Assembly: GCA_009617715.1 (NCBI GenBank)
Contig: VTFK01000033.1
Span: 1,116,001 to 1,180,000 of the forward strand
DNA from: Plectrocnemia conspersa
Lineage: Eukaryota > Arthropoda > Insecta > Trichoptera > Polycentropodidae
DNA length: 64,000 bases
Direction of reading: 5' to 3'
Made by a program: the position numbers and the translations under genes. The notes under the pieces are model-generated. The model worked only from the letters and a program-made list of their open reading frames with translations. It did not search any database and was not told the origin of the DNA. Positions 11,017 through 22,900 of the stretch are shown in pieces (the stretch's first letter is position 1; each line of letters starts with the position of its first letter).

Positions 11017-11734
11017 CTGTGGAACGAAAATTCAACATATTATTTACTAATTATTTCGTAAAAATTAAAAGTAAAATAATTAACATGGGAAGAATTTCCC
11101 GGTTGGTAACAATGAAAGACAAAAACAATAGGTATTTCATTATTGAATATAGAAAAAGGATCGACAAACGACTTAACAAATAGAAGCATTGACGTTGTTT
11201 GCCAGCTGATTTAATATGGAGAATGATAAGAATGATAAAAGAACAATATATTATATCGACGAGCATGAGAAAAAAATTAAAATGTGTATACCTAAATCAG
11301 ACGTTGTGTCGTATGTTTTAATGTCGACTAGATATCTTCCACTCGATTTGTTTGAAAATCTTACTGCGTCGATGTTGATACGAAAAGCCTCTGTTTTCAC
11401 CAAGTGCTGCCAGCTTCCTACGAGATAAATATAAATAATGATTAAAATATAAGCGTTTGCATTCTTGAGTATTAAATATTTGATAACTACTTGATAAGCG
11501 CAGCTATCTTACTTTTTAATCATTTTTCAGATATGTACTATCTGGAAGATGATTAAATAGTTTTATTTTACTTAAAATATATAATGTATTTTTTTAATTT
11601 AATTTATTTTTTGTACTTTTGTACTGGCTACAACATGTTTACGAAACGGATCGCGTAACCACTGCTTAAAATTGCTTAATTGTTTTACAGAAAAATTGCT
11701 TAATTGTTTTACAGAAATAACAATTCTGTTCTAA

Positions 11735-11910
11735 TTCGCAACGTAGTGAAAAAATTTGAAGAGACCAGAAGCGTTGGAGATAATATTGCTGTTGTAAGTA
11801 AAAGTGTGGAATTGTCGATTCGTCGGCGTTCACAGCTTTTGGGCTTTTCTCTTGTGCATATTGCATCTGGACTTGGACCTCCAACCGTATAAAGTTCAGA
11901 TAATACAAGA
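11735..11910 (+). pseudogene. Mariner-type transposase fragment
   Basis: A short stretch reads KKFEETRSVGDNIAVV, then SIRRRSQLLG and, after a frame slip near 11880, a LDLQPYKVQ-like end. This is the N-terminal DNA-binding part and linker of an insect mariner-type transposase; the same family is seen at 60.5 kb. No catalytic domain follows. It is a dead scrap. Confidence 0.7.
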
Positions 11911-12539
11911 AGAGTGTTAGAGCAGCAGGATGTTAATGCTGATTTTTCATAATGTGGAGTTGGAGTCGGAGTCAGATTCAGTGGAGCCGGAGCATTTTAA
12001 GTGGAGTCTCCTTTTTAACCCTTTCCACTCCGACCAATAATAAGTAAACAAAAGTTAGTATGCACTTAGTCAAATACCCAGTAACAGTCACCGGCCGGCT
12101 TTGTCACACGTAGACACATACAATGGCGCGGCACTAATCCAACGGCTCCACAGCCTGGTTTTAGCATCCATTATTATTATACTAGTTCAGTTGGCATCAC
12201 TCACACACGCTCATTCGTAGTTGGATGTTTAACCCGCTTCGGCCCATGACTTGTTTTATTATAGTTTTTAAATCTAATCATAACATATGAATGAAGAATA
12301 AAAAATATAAAGATTTTTTATTGTTGGTAATTTTGTTTAAAAGTTTAAATGAAATTTTGAATATGTCTTCATTTCGGTACTAATTTTTGTACACAAAACC
12401 ACATATTTTCCAAAAAAATATTGAACTCTTGAAAATAAAATGAATTTGTAATGAAGTATTATAAATATTAATATTTATGAGGGGGAAATTTGACAGCGAT
12501 ATTTTTTGGCACTGGCAACACAGTTTAAAAGTCAACATC

Positions 12540-12734
12540 GCAGAGCGGGTCATCGTGTCGTATTGTTATGAAACGCAGTGTTTATTTCCGGTATTGTGTG
12601 GATAGAAACGCGAATCGAAGTTAAAACTCAAGAGTGACGTTTACCATGAGATTGCTCGCCATTTTGCGACGCGACTCGAGTCACGTACGTGTTCGAATCT
12701 GACCAATTTTACATCGTACGACCAACTAAAAGTG
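12540..12734 (+). promoter_or_regulatory. Candidate 5' non-coding exon/promoter for SLC25A42
   Basis: A GC-richer block ends in AAAAGTG followed by a strong GTAAGT donor at 12735. The first coding exon of SLC25A42 has its own acceptor (TATTTCAG, ending about 19894) ahead of the start codon, so an upstream non-coding exon must exist. This is one candidate; 15590-15684 is another. Transcript data would be needed to choose. Confidence 0.3.
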
Positions 12735-14264
12735 GTAAGTCGATGTGAATTGTAAAATTACATAATTCGATTAGCAAATTTAGCACGTTACATTACTACA
12801 TTTTACGCTAATGTGACTCTTTATCAGCTGGTTAACGTCGTAAGGTATCGATAATGACAAAAATAAAATATTCAAACAGGTTTTATATCCACTTTTTTTT
12901 GCTTTGCTTTGCTACATTTTATCTGAGATCGTAATTTTCAAGTGTAAACAATAGTTTTAACTTTTTTACGCGATAAGAGCGTAATTCAAAGGTCGATCGT
13001 TTGTTATTTTTGTCGTTACTTTTATCACTTCACAATATTAAAATATGTGATAGGTATTCAATTGAAATCCATGTTTATTATTTGTAGATTTGCGCTAATG
13101 CGACTTTGTTTTAATAAGCTAATTCAAACGCAATGTTGTTCAAGGTCACGTCTTATGTTTTGCGCACAGTATTTCCATCAATTACCATCGTTAGTTATTA
13201 TATTATATGTAATAACAAAATTAATAGTTTAAACTTTGACTTACCAATTTGATATCTAAAAATATTTATAATGTTATGTATCATAATATATTGCATTTTA
13301 ATCTACTAATAATTCACTTTTGTTTATTATTTAAATCTAAATAAATAAATATTATTATATTTTTTTTTATTCAACACCAATAAATTATTTTATGACTAAA
13401 ACATACCTCCAAATTAGTTTTTATTCCAATTTTTTAAATTAAATTTTTAGTCTTTATTTTATAATCATGCAAAAAATTGTATTAATTCTCATTAGTTTAT
13501 TATTATTATAATTGCTTTTTTTTCAATACCGGTAATAATATAAAGATATTTTAATTAATTTACCGAAAAATCACTTTATTTACAAATTATTAAAACACTT
13601 AATTAATTATAAAATAAATATTTTTCAAAACATGGACGACAAATCTTTTTTCTTTCGGCACAATAAGTCTAGAAAATCATGGTCTTTGATAGATCGCTTC
13701 TCTCGACAATTTATTCCAATAAAATATATTACTCGTTATTTTTTGTCAGGTACGATTATCAGAAAGAACCGGTTCCTACATTGAACTATGTAGCTAAAAA
13801 TTTAACTATCCAAATGTTTACCTTGATTGTTTTTTAAATTTAATAATAAAAAAATCATTTTTTGTCAGAAATAATCAGTGTCCGGAAAGTATTTGTCCGC
13901 AAAAATCTATCCATAAAATTCGCACAAATAAATCATGTATGCAATACCTGCTTTTGTTTTCACTTCGCCAGTCATCCCTATCATAAAAAGGGGCCTCTGC
14001 TAGGTACCGCTAGACTTGCCTGAGATGTATTCCTTTTATATTGTTATGTCGCGACCGTGACTAAATTTTAAAAATTTTCGCCGAAATATCGTCCGGTGGG
14101 ATTTTTTGCATAGGTAAGGTGAGCCTATTTTTAGGCCTTCTGGGACTAAAAGGGATAATTTTATTTTAATTTGTTATACTACCCCGATTATTACTTTAAT
14201 TAAAATAATCCTATGCCTGTGGCAATATTCACTTTCAAGCAATATGGGCATCGTCTTTTTATAT

Positions 14265-14400
14265 TTCTAAGCCATAAATATATCGTTTTCAAGAAGTAAG
14301 ATGCATGAAATAAAAAAAAAGTATTTCATTTTATAATACCGCTAGTACCGAAGGTAACTTTTTGTCCCGATACCGGTATTGCAATCCCTATTTTGGTTGA
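14265..14400 (+). repeat. Dispersed repeat with TACCGGTA motifs
   Basis: The segment from ATATCGTTTTCAA to the CCGATACCGGTATTGCAATCCC end matches 36840-36980 over roughly 140 bases. It is probably a scrap of a DNA transposon. Confidence 0.6.
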
Positions 14401-15589
14401 TATTTTGAAAATAATTAAATCAAACATCCGGACATTTCATCATAAACGTTCACATTCGTAAAATATTGTAAAATCTTTAACACAAAGAAACTTCGGTTAC
14501 GCTATAAAGTCTTTTGTCACGCTAAAATTTAAAAAGTGTTTAAATTAACATAAATACAGTTTTCACTGAATATTCTCCTTAAACGAATATTCAAATACGT
14601 ATATCTCTCGATTTACGCGTTACCCTTTTTACTTAGTTAATAATATTTTTTTAATATTTTTTGTTAAAAATAATATTAATCAATCACCCTTTTTGTTGAT
14701 CAGGATATATTTATTGTTTGATGTTATCCCTTAAATCTGGGATAAGGAACATTTTTTTATGCTGAGAACCATTCGCATGTCATACAAAATTAATCAACAC
14801 AAAAATTAGCCTGCTATGTTTGGTAAAACATTTAATTTTATACAAACACATCTTCAGACTTTTGTGTAAATTACTTTGTAACTTCCCCTTATGGAGCAAA
14901 AATTTTCGTGCGATGCTGTGATGTACGCTTAGTGTACATATACAAATTAGTGATTTAAAATTTCTAAATGGTATAAAAAACCACCTTCGTTCATTAAAAA
15001 ATAAATTATAATATTAAGCATTTTTTATTTTCTATTTATGTTATATATTATATATGTATAATATATGTGAAATAATAATTTTAATAATAGTTATAGTCAT
15101 AACAGTTGAACAAAATGTAGAGACTGCCTCAAAATGTCCAATTGTGTGGCTATTATTCGACCCATTGCCGCACAAGTATAAAAAAATGCGTTTTAGATAA
15201 AATCGATTTTTTTCTATATTCACAAATTCTGATATATATTATTCATTTTACATAGTTATAATTCATTATTTTAATGGCCATGTATTTACGAAATAAAAAA
15301 ATTATTTTTGCGACACGATTGTCCAACGGCACTATGGCAACACCGACGTCGCGGAAAATTCGAATACGTACCCGAATCGGCGAATCGACAAATCGGCGAA
15401 CGTGACCAGACGAAGTTTATCCGCCCATCGCCGATTTATTTATCGGCTTTGATTTATTATTTATTTCGCGACATTTTTACGCTGCGGCCCGTGCCAAGTT
15501 GAAAATCGTAAAAAATTCGCGGCCGTTTAAAAATACCCCTTCCTATCGAAAGTTGACCTTACGCTTGTCATCTTTAGTTTGGTTCGGTA

Positions 15590-15684
15590 CTTTGCCGCGG
15601 TAGCTCGCAGTTCATATTATAATAACTATAACAAACGTTTAATCAAATGTTTGAACAGACTGTTTGTCGACCGTGACTGAGCAA
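15590..15684 (+). promoter_or_regulatory. Alternative candidate first exon for SLC25A42
   Basis: An initiator-like GCAGTTC near 15608 follows a GC-rich lead-in (GCCGCGGTAGCTCG), and a possible donor GCAAGTATTT lies at 15681. Weak evidence, listed because the gene needs an upstream exon. Confidence 0.22.
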
Positions 15685-15699
15685 GTATTTTTTTTATGA

Positions 15700-16870
15700 A
15701 CTTTGCGATTATATTTTTAATTAAACTTACTACTCACCTTCGTAACGCTGATAGTTACGCATTACGCTCACTAGGGAATGGTTTACTCTTTGTATTCGCT
15801 GCTTCTGTCTTTCTAAAATCCGCTTAATTATTTGTAGATCTTCTAAAGTAAAGAGAGTTGCGAAAGAATGTTAAAAAAATATGCTAAATTTATATTATCA
15901 AAAGCGGATCAAAGTATTCAGGCAATGATTCCAGAAGTAGACACAGATGAGACCGGTAATCGGAATATTATAGCTGTTATAATTTTAGTCGAGAATGAAA
16001 GGTATATAACATGTTATTTCTAAACAACTTTTATTTCAATAGATAAAAATCTAGATACTTGGATATGTCTAAGAGAATTCAAATAAGAGTAATATTTCAT
16101 GTATAAATACTATTTTCTTAATCTTCCTAAAAAAATAACAGTTTGTTTTGCCATATTTATGGATATATTCACATAATGAGATATGTACACTTGGTGTACA
16201 TCACAGTATTTTTATCATACAGCTTATTGGAAAACTTTTTTAATTAACGAATCTGCACAATTTGTAACTGTAACAGATAATTACACCATTCCCTAAGAAT
16301 CGCGTTTATTTTTCAGTAATCTTTTAATGTGACCTCGACTTAAAATCCACAATGAAAACGAATTTACGAGCTTATGCATATATGTGTTTAATGAATAATA
16401 ATTCGAATTTAAACCAAATGTTTTATTCAAACTTTGGACGCCAGATCCCAAAAAATGCCTAAGAAGTTAAATCATTAAATGAGACGCTATTCAAACCTTA
16501 AAATTGAATTTATATATTATAGTTTATGTATTAAAACAAATAATTATAACGATACAACTAGGGAGCGAAGTATTTAAGGGGCACGGGCCCTCTGATGACG
16601 CGATATTTCGAGGGCGCGCTCTGGGGGCATAGCTTTTGTGGGGTAGCTCTAGCAATTTGATATCTCTGTGCTTCCTAATCGGTAAGATTCGAGCGATTTG
16701 CGCTCGTATTGCCTTTGAGAACAAAATATGTATGACTATAAATCATCATTTATCTCAACGGCTCGCCGCGCCATTGAAATTTTGTTTTTTTGACCGTGTG
16801 ACACATGTCGGCCCCCATTATAATTGATGATTTTAATCAAATACAATTTTGACATTTATTTTATTGCGAA
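15700..16870. other. Intergenic stretch, no gene seen
   Basis: It contains a 51-codon open frame at 15868-16023 with no recognised motif and a GC-richer patch at 16560-16820 of unknown origin. Confidence 0.4.
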
Positions 16871-16879
16871 TCTTACATG

Positions 16880-17215
16880 ATAGTCGTTACTCAATGCGTT
16901 ATAACACATAATCAAAACCTACAAATTAGTGAAGCACCAGATATAAATTAGTCTGTAAATTAGTAACATATATTATATTATTATTTATAACTAATATTAC
17001 AGCTATGCACGACCTAGCTCGATTTATTTTCATTTGTGAGATTAGGAAAATCTAGGAAAACCTATTCTGTGATGATCAATAGAAATTATAGTTATATAAT
17101 AATTACTAATTCCGATCTCTCAGACACGATTGAAATTGTAAAACATTAGGGTTCATATAATATTTAAACCCAGTCTCTCAGGTATTTGTCACCGACTATA
17201 CCTTGTGCTAGTACT
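16880..17215 (+). repeat. Dispersed repeat shared with 20085-20390
   Basis: The two stretches share TCTGTAAATTAGTAACATAT, the AGGAAAATCTAGGAAAAC core and an ending before TTTGTCACC. A partial inverted relative is seen near 39990-40025 and 40780-40830. This is an unnamed non-coding repeat family. Confidence 0.7.
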
Positions 17216-17491
17216 ATATATCAGGTTGTTCCATAAGTCTTTTTTTTTAAGGTGTGGGTTTAATGAGTCAAAAATAAAAACATGTAATACTTTTACTATA
17301 ATTCTTGTTTCGCGATATTTTTTAATAAATTTTCGAATAACAGAACCACTAAACCCCACTCTTCGCGTTATCTTTAGAATTGAAACCTTTTCTTCGAAAT
17401 ATGCTATTATTTTATATTGTACCGTGATCGACATTTGTTTAGATCTCCATGATTTTGAGTTTGTCTTTACATAACCGAGGCTAACGTGCAA
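17189..17491 (-). pseudogene. Tc1/mariner-like helix-turn-helix remnant
   Basis: A 100-codon frame contains a segment of about 45 residues of the transposase HTH type, with YKIIAYFEE, SILKITRRVGFSGS and IRKFIKKYRETR in order. No DDE domain follows and a stop comes soon after. The identity rests on the HTH pattern only. Confidence 0.55.
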
Positions 17492-19070
17492 CTGAGGATA
17501 CTTAACAAGTTAAAATATCTTGTAAATTATTTCCACATATGCACTTGATCATAAAAAAATACAATAGAACAAGTTTTAAGGAAAAAATACATTTTAATAA
17601 TAGAATTAGTGAAATATTGCCTATGAAACTTTCAATTGGCCACAGCTGTATACGTATTATATATTGTATAGTATAGCATATTGTAGTAGCTACTATTTTT
17701 TATAAGAAGTATTTCTGCAGCAACCGACCTTTGTTACATTTTATAAAAAGCTATATCTTGCTAGATTTCTGTAAGAAATTCTACAAAAGATCTTTTAATT
17801 TGATTTAATGATAATTTATAATCAATATTTTACTAAGGTGCTAAAAATGCTAGGTTTTGTAATGCAACGATAAATATTGAATTATAACGCTTTAGGAACT
17901 GCAGTTTTTTCTACAGAATTCATTTGTGTGTTGCAACCTTGAACATCATTTCCACCTTTTTATGATATTTGAAAACTTTCAAATCAGACACTGATTGCTC
18001 ATAATTTGTAACCATAAATACTGTTCTGTGTTGAAATTAAATACTAAAGAGTTTTCCATTTGCTCTATATGTGAGTTTTGAAGCCAGAGTTTATTTCTAT
18101 GTAATCAATTTCGGTAAAATTGAGTGTTACGCCGATTGGCCTAGACACCGACGATATGTATTAAAATAGTTATACTACATAGATACATATACTATAAAAA
18201 TAAACCACAAAGTCAAAATAAGTAAAATGTAGACTTACCTCAGATGTATTCTTAGATGATAAATTCTAATTATGTTTACACTTATTTCTGTTGTTTGATA
18301 TAAAAACAACAATTTTTATTAGAATGGATTTTAAAAATAGATATTTTTTTATAGAATATACCTAATAATTTGACAATTGGTTTAGACTTATTAACTACAG
18401 AATTTTTACTGAAACTTTTATTGTTGTTTTGGCATTAACGGCTTGTTAAAATTCTTAAAGATGGTATATTTAGACTATATACATATTTGTATGTTTATAC
18501 AAATTGCTTACTGCAAAAATCAGAATTTCCGGCAAATGAGTATTAATTCAATATTATAACTAATCTTGACTTTATATAAATTTACCAATGATCTTTTGAT
18601 ATTAGTATTAGTATAAATATAATTGCTGAGTATATGGGACAATAGTTTTTATAGCATTCAAATAATACTAATATAACACATCTTATGTGTGTGAAGGCTC
18701 AGTTTCTAAAAAAAGAGACACTTGTTGTTTGACATATATATCAAGCTATATTTATATAGCTCTATATAAACAAGCTAAACATAGTTTGATATAAGTTTAT
18801 ATGCAAATAAAGACTTATATTTATATACATATATAATACTTTATCAAACTATATTTTTATTATAAAAATATAAAATGCAAAAAATGAGTCACCATTTCGA
18901 TTCATAAAATACAGTAGTAAAATTAAAACGACCATGTTTAAAATATATTACTCTCTTTAGGAAGCACTGTCATTTAATTAGTGATGGATATAAATAAATT
19001 AACGATACTCTAATCTGCCCTTATCTACTATCTAAAACAAAATTCAAATAAAATATTTTTAAATAATGGA
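17492..19070. other. Intergenic AT-rich stretch
   Basis: No gene, RNA gene or clear repeat was recognised. Runs of TATATAA-type sequence near 18740-18840 are low-complexity. Confidence 0.5.
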
Positions 19071-19075
19071 TCGTA

Positions 19076-19790
19076 TTTTGGGGTCAGAAATTTAATACGA
19101 TTGTGGTCAGAATAAATATTAGATGGTCAGAATTTATATTAAACGGTAAGAATCGATTTTTTTCAGCTGGCAATAACGTATAGTGTTGTTACTGCTGTAA
19201 CACTGAAGACTGGTACAACTGGTCGATCTGTCATTCGCATGTTGTTAATTCATTATCAATGTGTTTTTGGGCCAACTTGTTTAGTTGGGCCCGCAACATT
19301 GTGAGTATTGCCGCTCTCCGCCGCCTCTCTGTCGCTATTCCCGTTTCGTTCTTCGCTTAGAATACTTTCACGTCCAACATACAATTAAATATATTGCAGA
19401 TTTATGGGGTGTTCAAAGTTCTGAACAACGCTTCGCTTGCACCTTACCTGTCTGTGCGAGCAAAATATTTTATAAGATATTTTCTAAATTATTAATTTAC
19501 TGCCCATTTATAATAAAAAATGTTTTTTTAATGAATAATATTTTTTTAATTTACATAATTGTCCTATATTTTTATTCTGACCATATGCTATATTTATTCT
19601 GACCCTGAATAATATAATTATGACCATTCATTATTTTAATTTTGATCATCCTAAATTTTTATTCTGACCATTAGCTATTTTTATTTTAACCATTTGATAT
19701 TTATTCTGACCCTGAATAATATAATTATGACCAGGCTGTTAATAATTCTGACCGAAATTTAATTTTTATTCTGACCCAAAGTTGATTTAA
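19076..19790. mobile_element. Non-autonomous element with multiple GGTCAGAAT subterminal repeats
   Basis: The left end has GGTCAGAA motifs at about 19081, 19105 and 19129 and a variant near 19145. The right end has the reverse complement ATTCTGACC at about 19573, 19600, 19663, 19701, 19744 and 19770, with variants between. The outermost motifs form a short inverted pair (TTTTGGGGTCAGAA and TTCTGACCCAAAG). Directional clustering of one short motif at both ends is typical of transposase-bound subterminal repeats in DNA elements. The interior, with a 105-codon random frame, has no transposase. Confidence 0.65.
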
Positions 19791-19950
19791 ATTTTTTTTT
19801 CTGCTTTTTGCTGCCTTAATATTATTTGGGTGTAAGTTTATAATTCAAAATGCTATCCCCGTTTTATTAACAACATTAAAATTATTTATTTCAGATTTGA
19901 AAATGCCATTTGAAAAAATCGGCGTGAGAAAATTTTGCATCTGAGTTGTG

Positions 19951-22900
19951 ATGATGCATCAAACGAATGTCGTACCAAACGAGGATAAGGAAAACAGTAG
20001 TAGGATTAGTAGCAAAGATGTGTCCCCAAAACAAGGTATTTATTTACTTCAATTATTTCTTGCAAATGTCTCGTTGTAATGTGACAATCGTAAGCCCAAT
20101 GCGTTACAGCTGGATAAAAAAAATCAACAACTAAGCAAACTAAAATCAGTCTGTAAATCAGTGACATATTTTTTATTAATTATAAACTATTATTAATACT
20201 CGTTTTATTTAAGTTATTCATCCGCGATATTAGGAAAATCTAGAAAAACGTAAGCTGTAATGACTATAATATATATTATAATCACTAAAACGCGATAGTA
20301 ATTGAAAAAAATTATTGTCTATATATGGGATAAGAACCCAGATTTTTAGGCATATGTCGCCATTTTGTACCACTGGTACTGTTCTTGAATATTATATAGT
20401 GTTGACGGTAAACTTAAATTTGAAGTACAAAGTCTCATTGTTATCAAACTGAAGTCCCCCTCTTTTAATCATAATTTCTGACCTTGACTTTAAAGGGCCA
20501 ATTGCGTTCATTGGTAATAACACTCATGTTTTTGTCAAAACTTAATATGATACTTGAAATATATTTATTGATTGTATTAATATAGCTAGCATTTTACATT
20601 CCGTAGTACTCGATAAAAAGAACATTGTGTCGCAGCTGACCAGCAGCCAGATTTTGGTGACGAGTTTGATAGCAGGAGCGTGCGCCGGAGCTCTAGCGAA
20701 AACTGTTATTGCGCCACTCGACCGCACCAAAATCAACTTTCAGATCAGGTGTGCGCCTTTGTTCCTTGTGATACAATTACTTATAAGAAAATCATTTTTT
20801 AAATAAAATTTAGAAAGACACCGTATTCGGCGAATGCAGCGTATCAGTTTATATTCGACACGGCACGAAAGGAAGGAGTCCTGGCACTATGGAGAGGAAA
20901 TTCGGCAACCATGGCCAGGATACTACCCTACGCTGCTATACAATTCACAGCTTACGAACAATGGAGGGGTTTGCTTGGCGTTTCTGATCCTAAACAAGCA
21001 AAGTGCGTATTAATGAATCTTTTTTATATTTTGATGCTTTAAAGGGAAGGAATATATAAATGGATAAAAGGCGTTGATGGTTATATAAGCATACGAGATA
21101 CGCATCTCCAAATTGTTGATTCATTTCAAAATTTTTACGTGTACAGAAATTTCTCACTGCGCAACTTAATATGTTGTACTAACCAATAGTTTTTTGAAGT
21201 AAAAATTCAAAAATTTGTTTCTTAACACATTACCGATGGAATCTGCGCTATTGCCTAAAGACGTCAAATTTTGATTGAATTAATTAAACTGATCCAATCA
21301 AAACATGTGTGACCCTTTAGCAAAATTAGCATGATGATGTATGTCGACAGCCCAAAGATGCGAAAATAAATGCATTTAAAAAGAGCTGATAAAAATATTT
21401 ATTTCATTGTTTTTGCCAATAATCTGACGATTGGACAACTGTTATCTATAAAAATATGTTAAAATTGAAAATATTATAAGTATAAATGTTTATAAATCTA
21501 ATATTACATTGCATATACATTATAAAAAAATATGTAGAAATGCTAATAAACGCTTGACTTTTAAAAATATGATTTATATGATAATTGGCAATAAAGTTCT
21601 TAAAGGGAAGAGCTCCGATTTCAATGCTGAATACATATTTATATATCAAAACATCACACTTTTTTATTACCATCTTCAAAATAGCTTGAAACTATTTAAA
21701 ATATGGAATCTGTTAAAAATATAACGTATTTATTGCAAAACGTGTATTTGGCACCTCAACGAATATTACGAACTTTCTCTATAAGTCTTTTAATATTGAG
21801 CTAATAAGTTTTGCTAATAAGATACGTTGCCGATTTCAATAAATTGCATTATTAGTTTTTTTCAATAAGGTCTCGTTTTTTGGATATCAATTATTATATT
21901 TATGAATTTTTAAAGTAGATAAAATAAAATTTATTAAATCATATTTAGAATTTTGTTATTGTTTTTAAGATTATGTGTGACACGTTTCTATATACATTAT
22001 TTCGTTGACATTGAAATTGGTTACAATTTTTTGTCACAGAGATTAATAACATAAATTATACATCCATATTTTGTTATATGTAGTCAATTTTATATTAATT
22101 ATTTTATGCAGTATTATTTTTATTGGCATTTAAAATTGTTAACAAAAAAAGTATGTACCGATTTTTAACCAGATTTGACCACAATGATTAATTTGATTTG
22201 AAAAAAGTGTCGCTTTTTCGTAAACGTAATTTGCTTACATTTTTAAAAATCTGTGGCGATTTCTAGTTCTGGGTGCTGTCATATGGCGTTTTATTTAATT
22301 GTCGATTTTTCTCGAGGGTTGATTCATAATGATTTGTAACGCAGTTGATTTGTAACAATTCTCTTCGATAATAATGTCGAAGTCAAGAGTTTCAAAGTTT
22401 TCCTTAAAGAACTGCCACTAAAACAATATTTGGCCGTTGTTCTTGAAACTGGTATAAGTCTGTTTATTTGAGATATTTAAGGGCGTGCGTTTGAATCAAC
22501 CTAAAAATATTGGCAAACGTTAAATCAATTCGGTTTTTAAAAATATGAGAAACAGTCTGTCTTAAATGTGTCAATGCCATAGATCTTTTGCTGTTCAATG
22601 AGTACATAGACATACTGACCACAATTATTATTGCTTATAGTTAAAGGGTCTCGTAATTTTTAAGTCTGTAGCGATTTTTATTTCTTGGTGCTTTCAAATC
22701 ACGTTTTGTTTTAATTATGGTCTCTTTCGAGGGGTGATTCATAAAACGCCATTGTTCTAAAGCGGAATGTTACCAATAAGTTATCTGAGTAATAATATAT
22801 AATTTATGGCTACTGTAGTAACTCATTGGGCTTACGCCTGATCATTTTATATTATTGTTTAATTACAGAAATTCACCCGTGTTGCTGTTCATAGCCGGCT

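Larger units (their letters stand above)
8838..11540 (-). repeat. Tandem duplication unit 3 (most diverged)
   Basis: Begins with the same 3' flank (TTTATTTAATTATCAAAAT near 8848) and ends around 11540 after sequence matching the region upstream of copies 1 and 2. It has no foldback element, so it split off before that insertion or lost it cleanly. Confidence 0.85.
11911..15560. other. Intergenic stretch upstream of SLC25A42
   Basis: About 3.6 kb of AT-rich sequence with no supported coding gene. It includes a GC-richer patch at about 12040-12240, a candidate non-coding exon near 12540-12734, and a dispersed repeat with TACCGGTA motifs at about 14265-14400. The short open frames at 13047-13232 and 15041-15223 look random. 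Confidence 0.5.
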
